A stretch of 64,000 nucleotides of DNA, from positions 2,914,001 through 2,978,000 of the forward strand of contig CP060220.1 in NCBI GenBank assembly GCA_023898385.1, read 5' to 3'. Position numbers and translations under genes: made by a program. The notes below the pieces were generated by a model. The model saw nothing but the letters and a program-made list of their open reading frames with translations. It was not told the DNA's origin and did not search any database. Source of the stretch: Pseudobdellovibrionaceae bacterium (GTDB lineage Bacteria; Bdellovibrionota; Bdellovibrionia; Bdellovibrionales; UBA1609). Shown in pieces: positions 42,361-51,011 of the stretch. Every line of letters starts with the position of its first letter. Position 1 is the stretch's first letter.

Positions 42361-43815
42361 GTGAGTAAAACTTTCGATGTGTGTGTGATTGGTTCAGGAC
42401 CCGGCGGTTATGTGGCGGCGATTCGTGCAGCACAAGAGGGGCTAAACACGGTGGTCATTGAACGAGAGGCTTTGGGTGGGGTTTGTTTGAATGTGGGATG
42501 CATCCCCTCAAAGGCCATGATTACAGCTTCGCACTTTATGCATCGAGCCCAGCATGATGCCAAGGAGATGGGTTTTGAAATTGGCGGCGATATCAAGTTG
42601 AACATGAAAAAACTTGTAGCCTGGAAGCAATCAGTGTGTGACCGGATGTCCGGTGGCGTTGAGCAACTGTTGAAGGGCAACAAGGTTGAGGTGGTTAGAG
42701 GTGAAGCCTCATTTAAATCAAGCAGTGAACTAGAGGTTAAATCCAGTTCTGGCACTCAATCAATCAAAGCAAAAAACTATATTGTAGCTACGGGATCTCG
42801 CCCCATTGAAATCCCTGGCTTTGCCATCGATGAAAAAGATGTGCTCTCGTCTACAGGCGCGCTGGCGATGGATTCATTGCCAAAAGAGGTTGTCGTCATT
42901 GGTGGTGGCTACATAGGTCTTGAGATCGGCACATACTTGGCAAAACTCGGTACAAAAGTGACAGTGCTTGAAGCCGGTGCCCAGCTGTTAAGCGGATTGG
43001 TGGACAAAGACTGTGTGCAGGTGATTGCACGCCGGTTAAAGAAAAATGGGGTGGATGTGCAGCTTGAAGCCCGCGCCAAAGGATATAAAAAATCAGGTGG
43101 CCGATTAGAAGTTGTGGCTGAAGTTAAGGGTAAAGAGCAAAATCTAAAAGCCGACAAAATATTATTGATGGTGGGTCGAAAACCAAATTCAGATCAGATG
43201 AATTTAAAGGGCATAGGTTTGGCCGTTGATGAACGAGGCTTTGCAAAAGTAAATCCTCAATGCCGTACGAATATCCCTCATATTTTTGCTATTGGTGACA
43301 TTGCCGGCCAGCCCATGTTGGCGCATAAAGCCAGTCACGAAGGGATTCTTGTGGCAGAAGTTATTGCTGGTAAGAACCGTGTGTATGACGCAAAAACAGT
43401 CCCGGCAGTGATATTTACTGATCCAGAAATTGCCTCAGCCGGCTGGACAGAAGAAGAGTGCAAAGCCAAGGGTTATACGGACTTAAAGGTTGGCAAGTTT
43501 CCGTTTGCGGCAAACGGGCGGGCTGTATCGATGATGGAGACCGATGGTTTTGTAAAAATCATCGCTAATGCTCAAAATAACGTGGTTTTAGGTGTGCATA
43601 TTGTGGGTCCAGAAGCGAGCAATCTGATCAGCGAGGCTGTATTGGCTATTGAAATGGGCGCCACACTAGAAGATCTGGCACTTTCGATTCATCCTCATCC
43701 CACATTGGGTGAAACCATGATGGAAGCGGCTGAGGCCACCTTAGGGCACGCCATTCATATCATTCAAAAGCCGTTATCTGCACGAAAAAGCCAAGGGCCC
43801 AGTGCCAACGCTTAG
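42361..43815 (+). CDS. lpdA: Dihydrolipoyl dehydrogenase (E3)
   Basis: Flavoprotein of 484 residues that reoxidises lipoamide with NAD. The FAD motif is VIGSGPGGYVAAIRAAQEG. The redox disulfide is GGVCLNVGCIPSKA. The NAD-binding motif is VVIGGGYIGLEIG. The catalytic His-Glu pair is in SIHPHPTLGETMMEAAE. The GTG start has AGGAG upstream. The C-terminus overlaps the lipB start by 14 bases. Confidence 0.96.
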   Translation: MSKTFDVCVIGSGPGGYVAAIRAAQEGLNTVVIEREALGGVCLNVGCIPSKAMITASHFMHRAQHDAKEMGFEIGGDIKLNMKKLVAWKQSVCDRMSGGVEQLLKGNKVEVVRGEASFKSSSELEVKSSSGTQSIKAKNYIVATGSRPIEIPGFAIDEKDVLSSTGALAMDSLPKEVVVIGGGYIGLEIGTYLAKLGTKVTVLEAGAQLLSGLVDKDCVQVIARRLKKNGVDVQLEARAKGYKKSGGRLEVVAEVKGKEQNLKADKILLMVGRKPNSDQMNLKGIGLAVDERGFAKVNPQCRTNIPHIFAIGDIAGQPMLAHKASHEGILVAEVIAGKNRVYDAKTVPAVIFTDPEIASAGWTEEECKAKGYTDLKVGKFPFAANGRAVSMMETDGFVKIIANAQNNVVLGVHIVGPEASNLISEAVLAIEMGATLEDLALSIHPHPTLGETMMEAAEATLGHAIHIIQKPLSARKSQGPSANA

Positions 43816-44470
43816 TCGATTGGACTGGGGCGAGATAGATTATTCGCTGGCGTACAAGCAACAATTGGCCCTGGTGGATCAACGCGCTCGCGATGAAATT
43901 AAAGATACGGTGGTATTTTGTAGTCATCCACCGGTCGTCACATTGGGAAGAGGTGCTACCTCTGACGATCTATGTGGTTGGACCGGTAACGTCGTAAAAA
44001 CCAGTCGGGGTGGCCGAGCCACTTATCATGGGCCCAATCAATTGGTGATTTACCCTATCATCTATTTAAAAAAACGAGATTTGCATTCTTATCTACGAGT
44101 ATTAGAAAAAACGACCATTGAGGCTCTGGCAGCGTATTCTATTCAGTCAGAGATTCGAACCACTGAAAGCTTTGATGGCCAAGGTCGAAAACTTCTCCTC
44201 ACTGGAGTTTGGATAGATAACAAAAAGGTAGCATCCATCGGAATAGCCGTAAAAAAATGGGTGACCTATCACGGTATAGCCATAAACCTAAGAGAAGATC
44301 CCTTGGCCTTTACTGGGATTAAACCCTGTGGGTTCGGCACAGATGTGATGACGCATTTACCAGTGGAAGTGCCAGATTTCGAGACAAAGTGGCTCGATGC
44401 CTTGGCTCGGGTTGGGGAGGATCAACTATTTTTTGTCGATGGAAATGGCAAATTTGGTGATGCCCGCTGA
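43802..44470 (+). CDS. lipB: Lipoyl(octanoyl) transferase
   Basis: Enzyme of 222 residues that moves octanoyl from acyl carrier protein onto E2 and GcvH lysines, the step before LipA. RGGRATYHGPNQLVIYPI is the signature. The catalytic Lys is in KKVASIGIAV and the acyl-enzyme Cys is in GIKPCGFG. GTG 43802 lies within the end of lpdA. The last 45 bases overlap the opposite-strand exbD end. With lipA it makes this locus self-sufficient for lipoylation. Confidence 0.95.
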   Translation: MPTLSRLDWGEIDYSLAYKQQLALVDQRARDEIKDTVVFCSHPPVVTLGRGATSDDLCGWTGNVVKTSRGGRATYHGPNQLVIYPIIYLKKRDLHSYLRVLEKTTIEALAAYSIQSEIRTTESFDGQGRKLLLTGVWIDNKKVASIGIAVKKWVTYHGIAINLREDPLAFTGIKPCGFGTDVMTHLPVEVPDFETKWLDALARVGEDQLFFVDGNGKFGDAR

Positions 44471-44833
44471 TTTTACAATATCGATCAATTGAACAACCCG
44501 TCCGTGTGGCACATCTTGATCGGCAGAAATAATGGCCTGCGTGGTTGGATTGTCGGCCAATGATTTTTTGCTAAAGGCTGTAATTTCATCATCGCTTGCC
44601 GCTCGGCCGTTAAGGAGTACGGACCCATCTTTTGCCACCGTGATGTTCATCGATGATGGCGTTGTGTCTTCGCCACTGGCTGCTTTTGGTAGGTTAATAT
44701 TGATACTTGGTTTAACGATAAATGGCGTTGTGACCATAAAAATAATGAGCACAACTAAAATAATATCTACAAACGGAACGATATTGATCTCAGCTATTGG
44801 GGCATCTTGATCACCACCAATTTTGGCTCCCAT
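44426..44833 (-). CDS. ExbD/TolR-family protein
   Basis: A protein of 135 residues. The single N-terminal membrane helix has the critical Asp (INIVPFVDIILVVLIIFMV). The periplasmic domain follows, with IISADQDVPHGRVVQLIDIVK. With ExbB it forms a proton-driven motor that energises TonB- or TolA-like partners. Its ATG directly follows the exbB stop. Its 3' end overlaps lipB by 45 bases on the other strand. Confidence 0.92.
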   Translation of the reverse strand: MGAKIGGDQDAPIAEINIVPFVDIILVVLIIFMVTTPFIVKPSININLPKAASGEDTTPSSMNITVAKDGSVLLNGRAASDDEITAFSKKSLADNPTTQAIISADQDVPHGRVVQLIDIVKSAGITKFAISIDKK

Positions 44834-45463
44834 TTATGCTCCCTTCAGGGTTTTTGCATAAGCCAAGCAAAGTGACTTTGCACTTTCCAGGTTTTGAAAA
44901 ATGCCCCGCACTTCACGTTGAAAATAGTTATATGAAATCACTGCTGGGATGGCCACAAGTAGACCCACAGCGGTCGCTACAAGAGCTTTCGAAATCCCTA
45001 CCATAACTAGCGTGGCATCGCCTTGGCTTGATGCCAGCTCACGAAATGCGTCCATAATCCCGAACACCGTGCCCAATAGTCCGATAAACGGGGCATTTGC
45101 GCCCACAGTGGCCAAAAAGTTAAGATATCGTTCAAGGCGAGGTCGCTCAGTTAAGGCGTAGGAGTCAAACACTTCTTCTAGTCCAGGCACACCGTTGTCT
45201 TCTAGGTGGCGAAGGCCGTAGGCGAGGGCTCGTCCTTCGACAGAATCGCGATCTTTACTCATGTCTTTGATATCTTTTAGGCTGTTGCTGCGAATGGCAT
45301 CTTGCATCAGTTCAGCGATTTTTTTGCTACGGCTTTTTAATGGTCGCAGCGACATGAATCTTTCAAAAATGGAAGCAATGCTCATAACGCTTAAAAGCAA
45401 TAATAGCCATAACGTGGCGTCGTGGCCCAATTCAGCAATGACAAAAAACTTGTCTGTTAACAT
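44834..45463 (-). CDS. ExbB/TolQ/MotA-family proton channel protein
   Basis: A protein of 209 residues with three membrane helices. ANAPFIGLLGTVFGIMDAF and ALVATAVGLLVAIPAVISYNYF are the conserved pore helices. It has the usual cytoplasmic loop between helices 1 and 2 (YALTERPRLERYLNFL). It is first in a two-gene unit with ExbD. A TonB-like gene at 11242 might be the partner, but none is adjacent. Confidence 0.93.
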   Translation of the reverse strand: MLTDKFFVIAELGHDATLWLLLLLSVMSIASIFERFMSLRPLKSRSKKIAELMQDAIRSNSLKDIKDMSKDRDSVEGRALAYGLRHLEDNGVPGLEEVFDSYALTERPRLERYLNFLATVGANAPFIGLLGTVFGIMDAFRELASSQGDATLVMVGISKALVATAVGLLVAIPAVISYNYFQREVRGIFQNLESAKSLCLAYAKTLKGA

Positions 45464-45581
45464 ATCAGCAACTCCTCATCAGCCGGACCTCAAATTAAAA
45501 TGATCAAGCGTATTCAAGAATTATCCCTGGTGTAAAAACCTTAGGTCAAGTTAAGATAGTCGTCAGCATCGGAGAGGTACT

Positions 45582-47423
45582 ATGAAAGGCAAAAGAGTGG
45601 CCCAATATTGCTGGTCAGCGTTAGCGGTCCTTTGGGCTGTTTTGTCACTCATGGCTTGCGAGATGACTGTATCTGATAAGCCATCTGTATTGGTGATAGC
45701 CGTAGATTCTTTGGGTGCGAATCAGCTAACCTGTCAATCCGCGGGGGCAGACTACAATGTGACCTCCGGGTTTGAAGAAATGTGTCAAGATTCGGTGCGA
45801 TTCTCGCACGCCTTCACCCCTTCCACATTGGCACAGCCAGCTTTGATATCGTTGCTCACCGGGAAATATCCACTTTCACACGGCGTCTGGCATAATGGCT
45901 CACAGTTTTTATCTGCAGCGACAAAGACCGTGCAAGAAGAGGCCGTCCGCGAGGGTTATCACACAGCTCTGTTCTCTGGGGGGCCCCCAATTTGGAAAAA
46001 ATCTGGAGTCGCACAAGGTTTTGAAGTGTTCGATGATCTGTTCGTCCCAGAGGTTGGAGCCATCTATCAACCCGCAGAGAAAACCATGGCCCATCTACTT
46101 TGGTGGCTTGATCATCGGGTAGGGTACCGTCCGTTTTTTTCTATCGTGTTTTTGCCTGATCTTCAGTTTGTAAATTCAGCAACTCGAACGGATTCAGGGG
46201 AGTTACGAAGCAAAACTTTTGCAAGCCAATTGGCCGAAGTGGATGAGTCGCTGGGTGATCTGGTGTCGGCGCTAAAAAAGCGAAATCGCTGGGACAACAC
46301 CTACGTTGTACTGGCCGGCCTGAATGGGTATTTGGAGCAACGAAGAAAAGACGACACCGTGGCTGTCAACCTATCCGGACAGAATACACAAGTGGCCCTT
46401 CTTTTTAAGCCGGCTCGCAAACGCCGAGATGCAGGTATACATTGGAAGGTGGACACCAACGTTAGTTTAGCCGACGTGGGCGCCACACTCTATGACATCG
46501 TCGGTGCAGTTCCTAGTGAAACACAGCAGACTGAAAAGTTTAAAGTGATCTCTTTATTGCCAGCCTTGCAGAAGCCGCAACAGATTTGGCCTGTTGATCG
46601 ACCCATTCTTATTGAATCGTCTTGGTCAGCGTGGCGTTTTGATTCAGAGCCACGTTTAGCTCTGCGTATGGGTCACTATTTGTATATTCACGACAACGAA
46701 ACAAAACTCTACAACACTCTCATAGATCCTTACGAGATTCATCCAATGAAACCTTCAGATCCTATGTGGTCAAAGGTTAATGGAGAATCGCAGCAGTTGT
46801 TCACTGATCTGGGATTTTCACCATGGGCGAATTTAGACAGCAAAACTCTTGTGAAAGATAAATTTGCTAGGTCCATTTTTGGACCCCGAGCTAATCAACA
46901 AGAAGCAAAGCACGACTGGTTGGCTCATCTCAAACAGTGGCCAGACGATGCCGAAATGGCCCATTGGTTGGCATGGGTGGCGTTGGAGAGCGAAGATTGG
47001 GAGTATCTGGAGGACGTTGGAAAGATCTATAACCAATCACTTTGGAAATACGTGGGAAGATTTCATCAAAAGCTTAAGCGACCTCGCCTTAATGATAAAT
47101 GTGACCAACTTTTTAACTCGAAAGAACTACCGACATCTCACCGCCCGTCTGAGGGATGTGATGATCAATTATTTGTGGCCCTTTTAAAATGGGTATTTGC
47201 TGAGGGTAAGCCGGCGGAGTTGGCGGCCCAAGAGGATTTTTTGCGGCAATATGGCCAGCAGGCCATTTCGCGTGAAATACAAATGGCAAATAATTTTAAT
47301 GGCAACATATGGGATGTGCGAGTTTTGGACAATGAGTGGCCCTCTCGAACGGATTTTTATCTCACACTGCCAAATGCAAAAAAGCAAAGGGTCATTGCCG
47401 AGCGTAGGTTCGGAGAGTTTTAA
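45582..47423 (+). CDS. Sulfatase/alkaline-phosphatase-superfamily lipoprotein lacking the catalytic Cys/Ser
   Basis: A protein of 613 residues. GGAGAGGTA precedes the ATG. The signal ends LSLMAC (Cys26). The N-terminal half has the sulfatase fold: VLVIAVDSLGANQL (Asp42 near the metal site) and FTPSTLAQPALISLLTG (79-94), the position of the C/S-x-P-x-R nucleophile motif. Here the nucleophile position is Ala84 and the Arg position is Leu88. The C-terminal third (from about 430) is not recognised. Either the enzyme is inactive or it works differently. The stop codon overlaps the opposite-strand stop of the PP2C-like gene by four bases. Confidence 0.75.
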   Translation: MKGKRVAQYCWSALAVLWAVLSLMACEMTVSDKPSVLVIAVDSLGANQLTCQSAGADYNVTSGFEEMCQDSVRFSHAFTPSTLAQPALISLLTGKYPLSHGVWHNGSQFLSAATKTVQEEAVREGYHTALFSGGPPIWKKSGVAQGFEVFDDLFVPEVGAIYQPAEKTMAHLLWWLDHRVGYRPFFSIVFLPDLQFVNSATRTDSGELRSKTFASQLAEVDESLGDLVSALKKRNRWDNTYVVLAGLNGYLEQRRKDDTVAVNLSGQNTQVALLFKPARKRRDAGIHWKVDTNVSLADVGATLYDIVGAVPSETQQTEKFKVISLLPALQKPQQIWPVDRPILIESSWSAWRFDSEPRLALRMGHYLYIHDNETKLYNTLIDPYEIHPMKPSDPMWSKVNGESQQLFTDLGFSPWANLDSKTLVKDKFARSIFGPRANQQEAKHDWLAHLKQWPDDAEMAHWLAWVALESEDWEYLEDVGKIYNQSLWKYVGRFHQKLKRPRLNDKCDQLFNSKELPTSHRPSEGCDDQLFVALLKWVFAEGKPAELAAQEDFLRQYGQQAISREIQMANNFNGNIWDVRVLDNEWPSRTDFYLTLPNAKKQRVIAERRFGEF

Positions 47424-48100
47424 TATTCCAATAAACCCAACCAAAAGGGATGATCGGGTTGAGTTTGAATAAGATGATTGGCCATGTCATCTAAATTAAA
47501 CTGATCGCTCTTTAGACTGAACAACGAGCCGGGCAAGAAGCTCTGACTAACAAGAATCAACTTGTCGCCGGGTTGATACCTTAAACTGTGAATGAACAGG
47601 TTAGAGGTAGACGATAGGCCTAGGAGTTGGCCGGGTAGGGGCGGCATCGGCTTTTTGTGAGTACTAAACTGAGCCGCAAAATCAACTTGGCTTCCCAAAA
47701 GACAAAGAGGCTGATCCGCTCTCTGTAGGAGAACCATAGGATGGCCAGACTGAACGAGTGTGACCTCGTTTTCAACTTTGGCAATGGCCAGGAGCTCCAC
47801 ACCGGCACTGTATTCACTTTTGTTGTCTTCGTTGTAGAGGGTGTCGTTAGCCAGATACACTGAGGCTCGCAAGTCATTGGCAAAAGAGGACAAACAAGTC
47901 AATCGAGCAAACGGGGAAGTGCTTTCACGATCCTCTCGCGAGGACAAAAATTGATCAACAATCACTTGGCTTGCTTTTTTTGCAGCCGCGCGTGGCCCCC
48001 AAGGTGTGGCAATGACAGTCAATTGACCATCGGATTCATGGTGAATCTCTGGCTTTGGCCTGTAAATCTGGGTGTTGTAACTGCGCTCAGACAGGCTCAT
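47420..48100 (-). CDS. Degenerate PP2C-fold protein (pseudophosphatase-like), end of FHA operon
   Basis: A protein of 226 residues. Comparison with the true PP2C at 12232 suggests the same fold. VIATPWGPRAAAKKASQVIV stands where DGMGGHKGGEVAS would be, so the metal Asp and GGH are missing. LRASVYLANDTLYNEDNK then AGVELLAIAKVEN fits the GTT core. LVQSGHPMVLLQR fits the VGDSRAYL strand, and PGDKLILVSQSFLPG fits LLMCSDGL with the Asp replaced. The final DDN is absent. It probably cannot dephosphorylate and may bind phosphoproteins or regulate the FHA proteins upstream. Its start overlaps the stop of the double-FHA gene by one base. Confidence 0.6.
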   Translation of the reverse strand: MSLSERSYNTQIYRPKPEIHHESDGQLTVIATPWGPRAAAKKASQVIVDQFLSSREDRESTSPFARLTCLSSFANDLRASVYLANDTLYNEDNKSEYSAGVELLAIAKVENEVTLVQSGHPMVLLQRADQPLCLLGSQVDFAAQFSTHKKPMPPLPGQLLGLSSTSNLFIHSLRYQPGDKLILVSQSFLPGSLFSLKSDQFNLDDMANHLIQTQPDHPFWLGLLEY

Positions 48101-50046
48101 CAGGTGTCTCCGTTGATTCGCCGAAGTTTAGTTTTGGCTCTTTGGTGAAAGCTGCGAATGTCTTTAGACGGAATCGACTGGTCCAAAATTTGATTGTATA
48201 AAACTTTGGCCTTTTCAATGTGCCCCATACTTTCTTCAAGGGATGCATCTTGGTAAAGCACGCGAAGGTGCTTGTTGAGTTCGTTGTTGGCCTTTGTTTT
48301 TAGGTTTTCAATGTCCGGGTTGTTTCGATCCACTTCCTGGGCTTTGACGCAAGAAAAGTAAGCCTCCTTGAATTTCTTTTCATCTATCAGGGCTCGGCAG
48401 TCGTGGATAGCTTGTTTAACAAGAGTTTCAAACTCTCGCTCCACGCTGGCGAGGCTCCGGCGAGCTTCATTTTCTCGCGGGCCCTGGTCGGGGTATTGCG
48501 CCGTCAAATATTGGTTGAAAGTGGCAATGGCTTTTTTGTAGTCTTTATTTTGTTCGTAACCTTTGGCTTTGTTAAATACAGAAATACCCTGTTGTTTTAG
48601 CCGAGATCGATGGAGTTGGTTTTGTTTTGAAGCCTCAATCTGGCTGAACTTTTGTTCAAGTTCTTGTCGTAACCGCGCCACCTCAGCATTCTCAGGGTCC
48701 AGTGATGTCACTTCCAAAACACATGAGTCGAACTCCGCCACATCGTTAAAGCTTTGCATGCGACTTGAGCAGCCTTGAATAACAGTTTGAAGTCTTTGTT
48801 GTTGTTGAAGTTGCAGCTCTTGTTGTCGGGCGATTTCTTCCTGTTCACTCTGAATGAGAATCGCCTGCTGGCAAGTTTTTAGAAGGTCTCTCGAATTGAG
48901 ATAAGAGCCCGATATCTCATGCAGGCGATCCAGGTTACTCACGCAGAGAGCAAAAGACTGACTTTCATAACTTGATTGGGCAAGGTTAAGGAGATGCTTC
49001 ACCTCAGCAATCTGCTGTTCGGTGAGTTTGGGCTTCTCGGACCCGCCGTCTTTCTCGCCGCTTGGTTTTTCGTCATCCATAAGACCCACAACAACAATGA
49101 TAACGGCCAACGCGCCCAGACCGATTCGAATCATCGTATTTCGCGACATTTTGGCCGGCAGCGATGGGGTCAGTCCGTAGTCTCCACCCGGAGGCATTCT
49201 CACTGCGGCAGGGAGTGGCTGTGACCCAGGCATTTGTTGTTCAAATTGCATCATCTCCTGTGGAATGGTTTGCAACATATTGTCAAATCGCGGATTGCGA
49301 ATTTCGAACGTGATCATGATATTTTTTATAGAAATAATATCATTACTCTCGAGTTTAACGGGGGCGTCGGAAGAGACAGCTTTCCCATTGACAATAGTTC
49401 CGTTGGAGCTGCCAAGGTCTTTGATGAAATATTGGCTGTCTTCGTAGTAGATTTCAAAATGTTGACGACTGATGTTAAGATGATTGAGGCATATTTCACA
49501 GGACTCATCGCGGCCGGCAATCCAAGACTCGCCATCAAGTCTGAAAATCTCTTCCACTTCAGATGAAGTGGTTTTTACACGTAAATAGGCCACCTCGGTT
49601 CGGACTCCGGCAATGGTATCTTCAAAAACATCTGGCGGCGGTGTATCTGCTGCAGAGTCAAAACTAGGTTCACGAGTCATCATCGATGGGTTTGTGTTGA
49701 AGTCTGATTGGTCCATTGGAGCAGACACTTCAGACACAGCACTGGGCATGTCGATTAGCTCAAACTTGAATTCATAGGGAGACACTACAAAAGTGGTATC
49801 AGCATCGAGATTAATTTGCTCCACAGGGTTTCCGTCAAAAAGAAGACCACCGTATCGAGAAACCAACTGCACGGCCCATGTGCCGTCGTCGCCTTGATAA
49901 AATTTTAGATGTTGTCTTGATAGACCTTTGTAGCTTTCTAGAACAAAGTCACATGTGTCGCCTCGACCAACAAGGTACTCCTGTCCATCAACCAACTGGA
50001 GTTGGCCAACTTCCATACCATGTTTTGAGACCAATATGCGACTCAT
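48100..50046 (-). CDS. Membrane protein with two FHA domains and a helical repeat tail
   Basis: A protein of 648 residues. FHA 1 (about 1-98) reads LVGRGDTCDFVLESYKGLSR followed by QHLKF. FHA 2 (about 145-245) is canonical: AGRDESCEICLNHLNISRQH, DLGSSNGTIVNG. A membrane helix follows at about 305-325 (IGLGALAVIIVVVGLM). The rest (about 340-648) is TPR-like helices and a Gln-rich coiled coil. FHA domains bind phosphothreonine. The start at 50046 is behind GAGGGA, overlaps the upstream stop (TAATG) and is preferred to the longer frame. Confidence 0.9.
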   Translation of the reverse strand: MSRILVSKHGMEVGQLQLVDGQEYLVGRGDTCDFVLESYKGLSRQHLKFYQGDDGTWAVQLVSRYGGLLFDGNPVEQINLDADTTFVVSPYEFKFELIDMPSAVSEVSAPMDQSDFNTNPSMMTREPSFDSAADTPPPDVFEDTIAGVRTEVAYLRVKTTSSEVEEIFRLDGESWIAGRDESCEICLNHLNISRQHFEIYYEDSQYFIKDLGSSNGTIVNGKAVSSDAPVKLESNDIISIKNIMITFEIRNPRFDNMLQTIPQEMMQFEQQMPGSQPLPAAVRMPPGGDYGLTPSLPAKMSRNTMIRIGLGALAVIIVVVGLMDDEKPSGEKDGGSEKPKLTEQQIAEVKHLLNLAQSSYESQSFALCVSNLDRLHEISGSYLNSRDLLKTCQQAILIQSEQEEIARQQELQLQQQQRLQTVIQGCSSRMQSFNDVAEFDSCVLEVTSLDPENAEVARLRQELEQKFSQIEASKQNQLHRSRLKQQGISVFNKAKGYEQNKDYKKAIATFNQYLTAQYPDQGPRENEARRSLASVEREFETLVKQAIHDCRALIDEKKFKEAYFSCVKAQEVDRNNPDIENLKTKANNELNKHLRVLYQDASLEESMGHIEKAKVLYNQILDQSIPSKDIRSFHQRAKTKLRRINGDT

Positions 50047-51011
50047 TAGTATTGTCCCTCCAGCGCCGCCGCGCATCGCTCATATTTAATGGTGGCTTCT
50101 TTGTATCGTATATCATTGGGGTCACGAACCAATGTCTTGACGTTTTGGAAAGCCGACATACAGGCGCGATACTGATTTTGCTCAAGTCTTTTTGAACCTA
50201 AGGTCAAATGATATTGAATAAGCTTATCAAGCTTAACCCGAGCCAGCTTACTATAGCGTGTGCAAAGCGGATGATTTGGGGCCAACGACAAGCAAGTGCC
50301 GAAGGATTCAATGGCCCGTTCAAATTGGCCTTTTTCGTAATCTCTGAATCCTTTGATAAAATGCGATTGGGCATTTTTATAAGGGTTTGTTTTGCGTCCA
50401 CTAGCTTTTTGTTCATCTAAAAGTTTTTGATTTTCGGCCAACTGGTCCTGAATTTCTTTTTCAATCACTTCAGGTGTAACGAGAGTGGGGCCAGACTTTG
50501 AGTTTTTATCGACACCCAGTTGTGAAATCGCAACAGCCAAGACAATAAGGGCTCCAAGGAGCAGGTAGAAATTTCTCTTGCCGTTGTTCTTATTTTGTCT
50601 TGACCGCTTTTGAGACGGATTTGCACCGGGTTGGGCCAGTCCCATTGGAGGATTTGCTTTTGGCGCTGCGGTGGGAAGACTGCCCACGGAGTTTACGGAG
50701 AATTTTAACTTTGTGATGCCAACAGTGATGATGGAGCCATCCGTCAACGGTTGTACGGCTTTGGCTTTGCCATTAACAAGAGTGGAGTTCTTTTTATTGA
50801 GATTAAACACTTTAATTTCTGTAGGCGAAAATACAATTTTGGCATGGTGCCGGCTGCATTTTGGATCTTTCGGAATAACAATGTCATTTTCTTCGTCTCG
50901 GCCAATAGAGATCTTTTCAGATATCAATTTATAGGTAGCACCCTTGTCGGGGCCATTTAGTATGGTCACCACAAATTCAAGTTGAGGTTTAGGAGTAGGA
51001 AAGGTGTTCAT
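50046..51011 (-). CDS. Membrane protein with one N-terminal FHA domain and helical tail
   Basis: A protein of 321 residues. The FHA domain (about 10-107) includes SIGRDEENDIVIPKDPKCSR with HHAKI and NSTLVNGKA. A basic linker and a membrane helix (about 150-170, FYLLLGALIVLAVAISQL) follow. The C-terminal region has TPR-like helices (AQSHFIKGFRDYEKGQFERA, SFGTCLSLAPNHPLCTRYSK). Its domain order is the same as in the next gene. It starts within the stop of the preceding FHA gene (ATGA overlap). Confidence 0.9.
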   Translation of the reverse strand: MNTFPTPKPQLEFVVTILNGPDKGATYKLISEKISIGRDEENDIVIPKDPKCSRHHAKIVFSPTEIKVFNLNKKNSTLVNGKAKAVQPLTDGSIITVGITKLKFSVNSVGSLPTAAPKANPPMGLAQPGANPSQKRSRQNKNNGKRNFYLLLGALIVLAVAISQLGVDKNSKSGPTLVTPEVIEKEIQDQLAENQKLLDEQKASGRKTNPYKNAQSHFIKGFRDYEKGQFERAIESFGTCLSLAPNHPLCTRYSKLARVKLDKLIQYHLTLGSKRLEQNQYRACMSAFQNVKTLVRDPNDIRYKEATIKYERCAAALEGQY

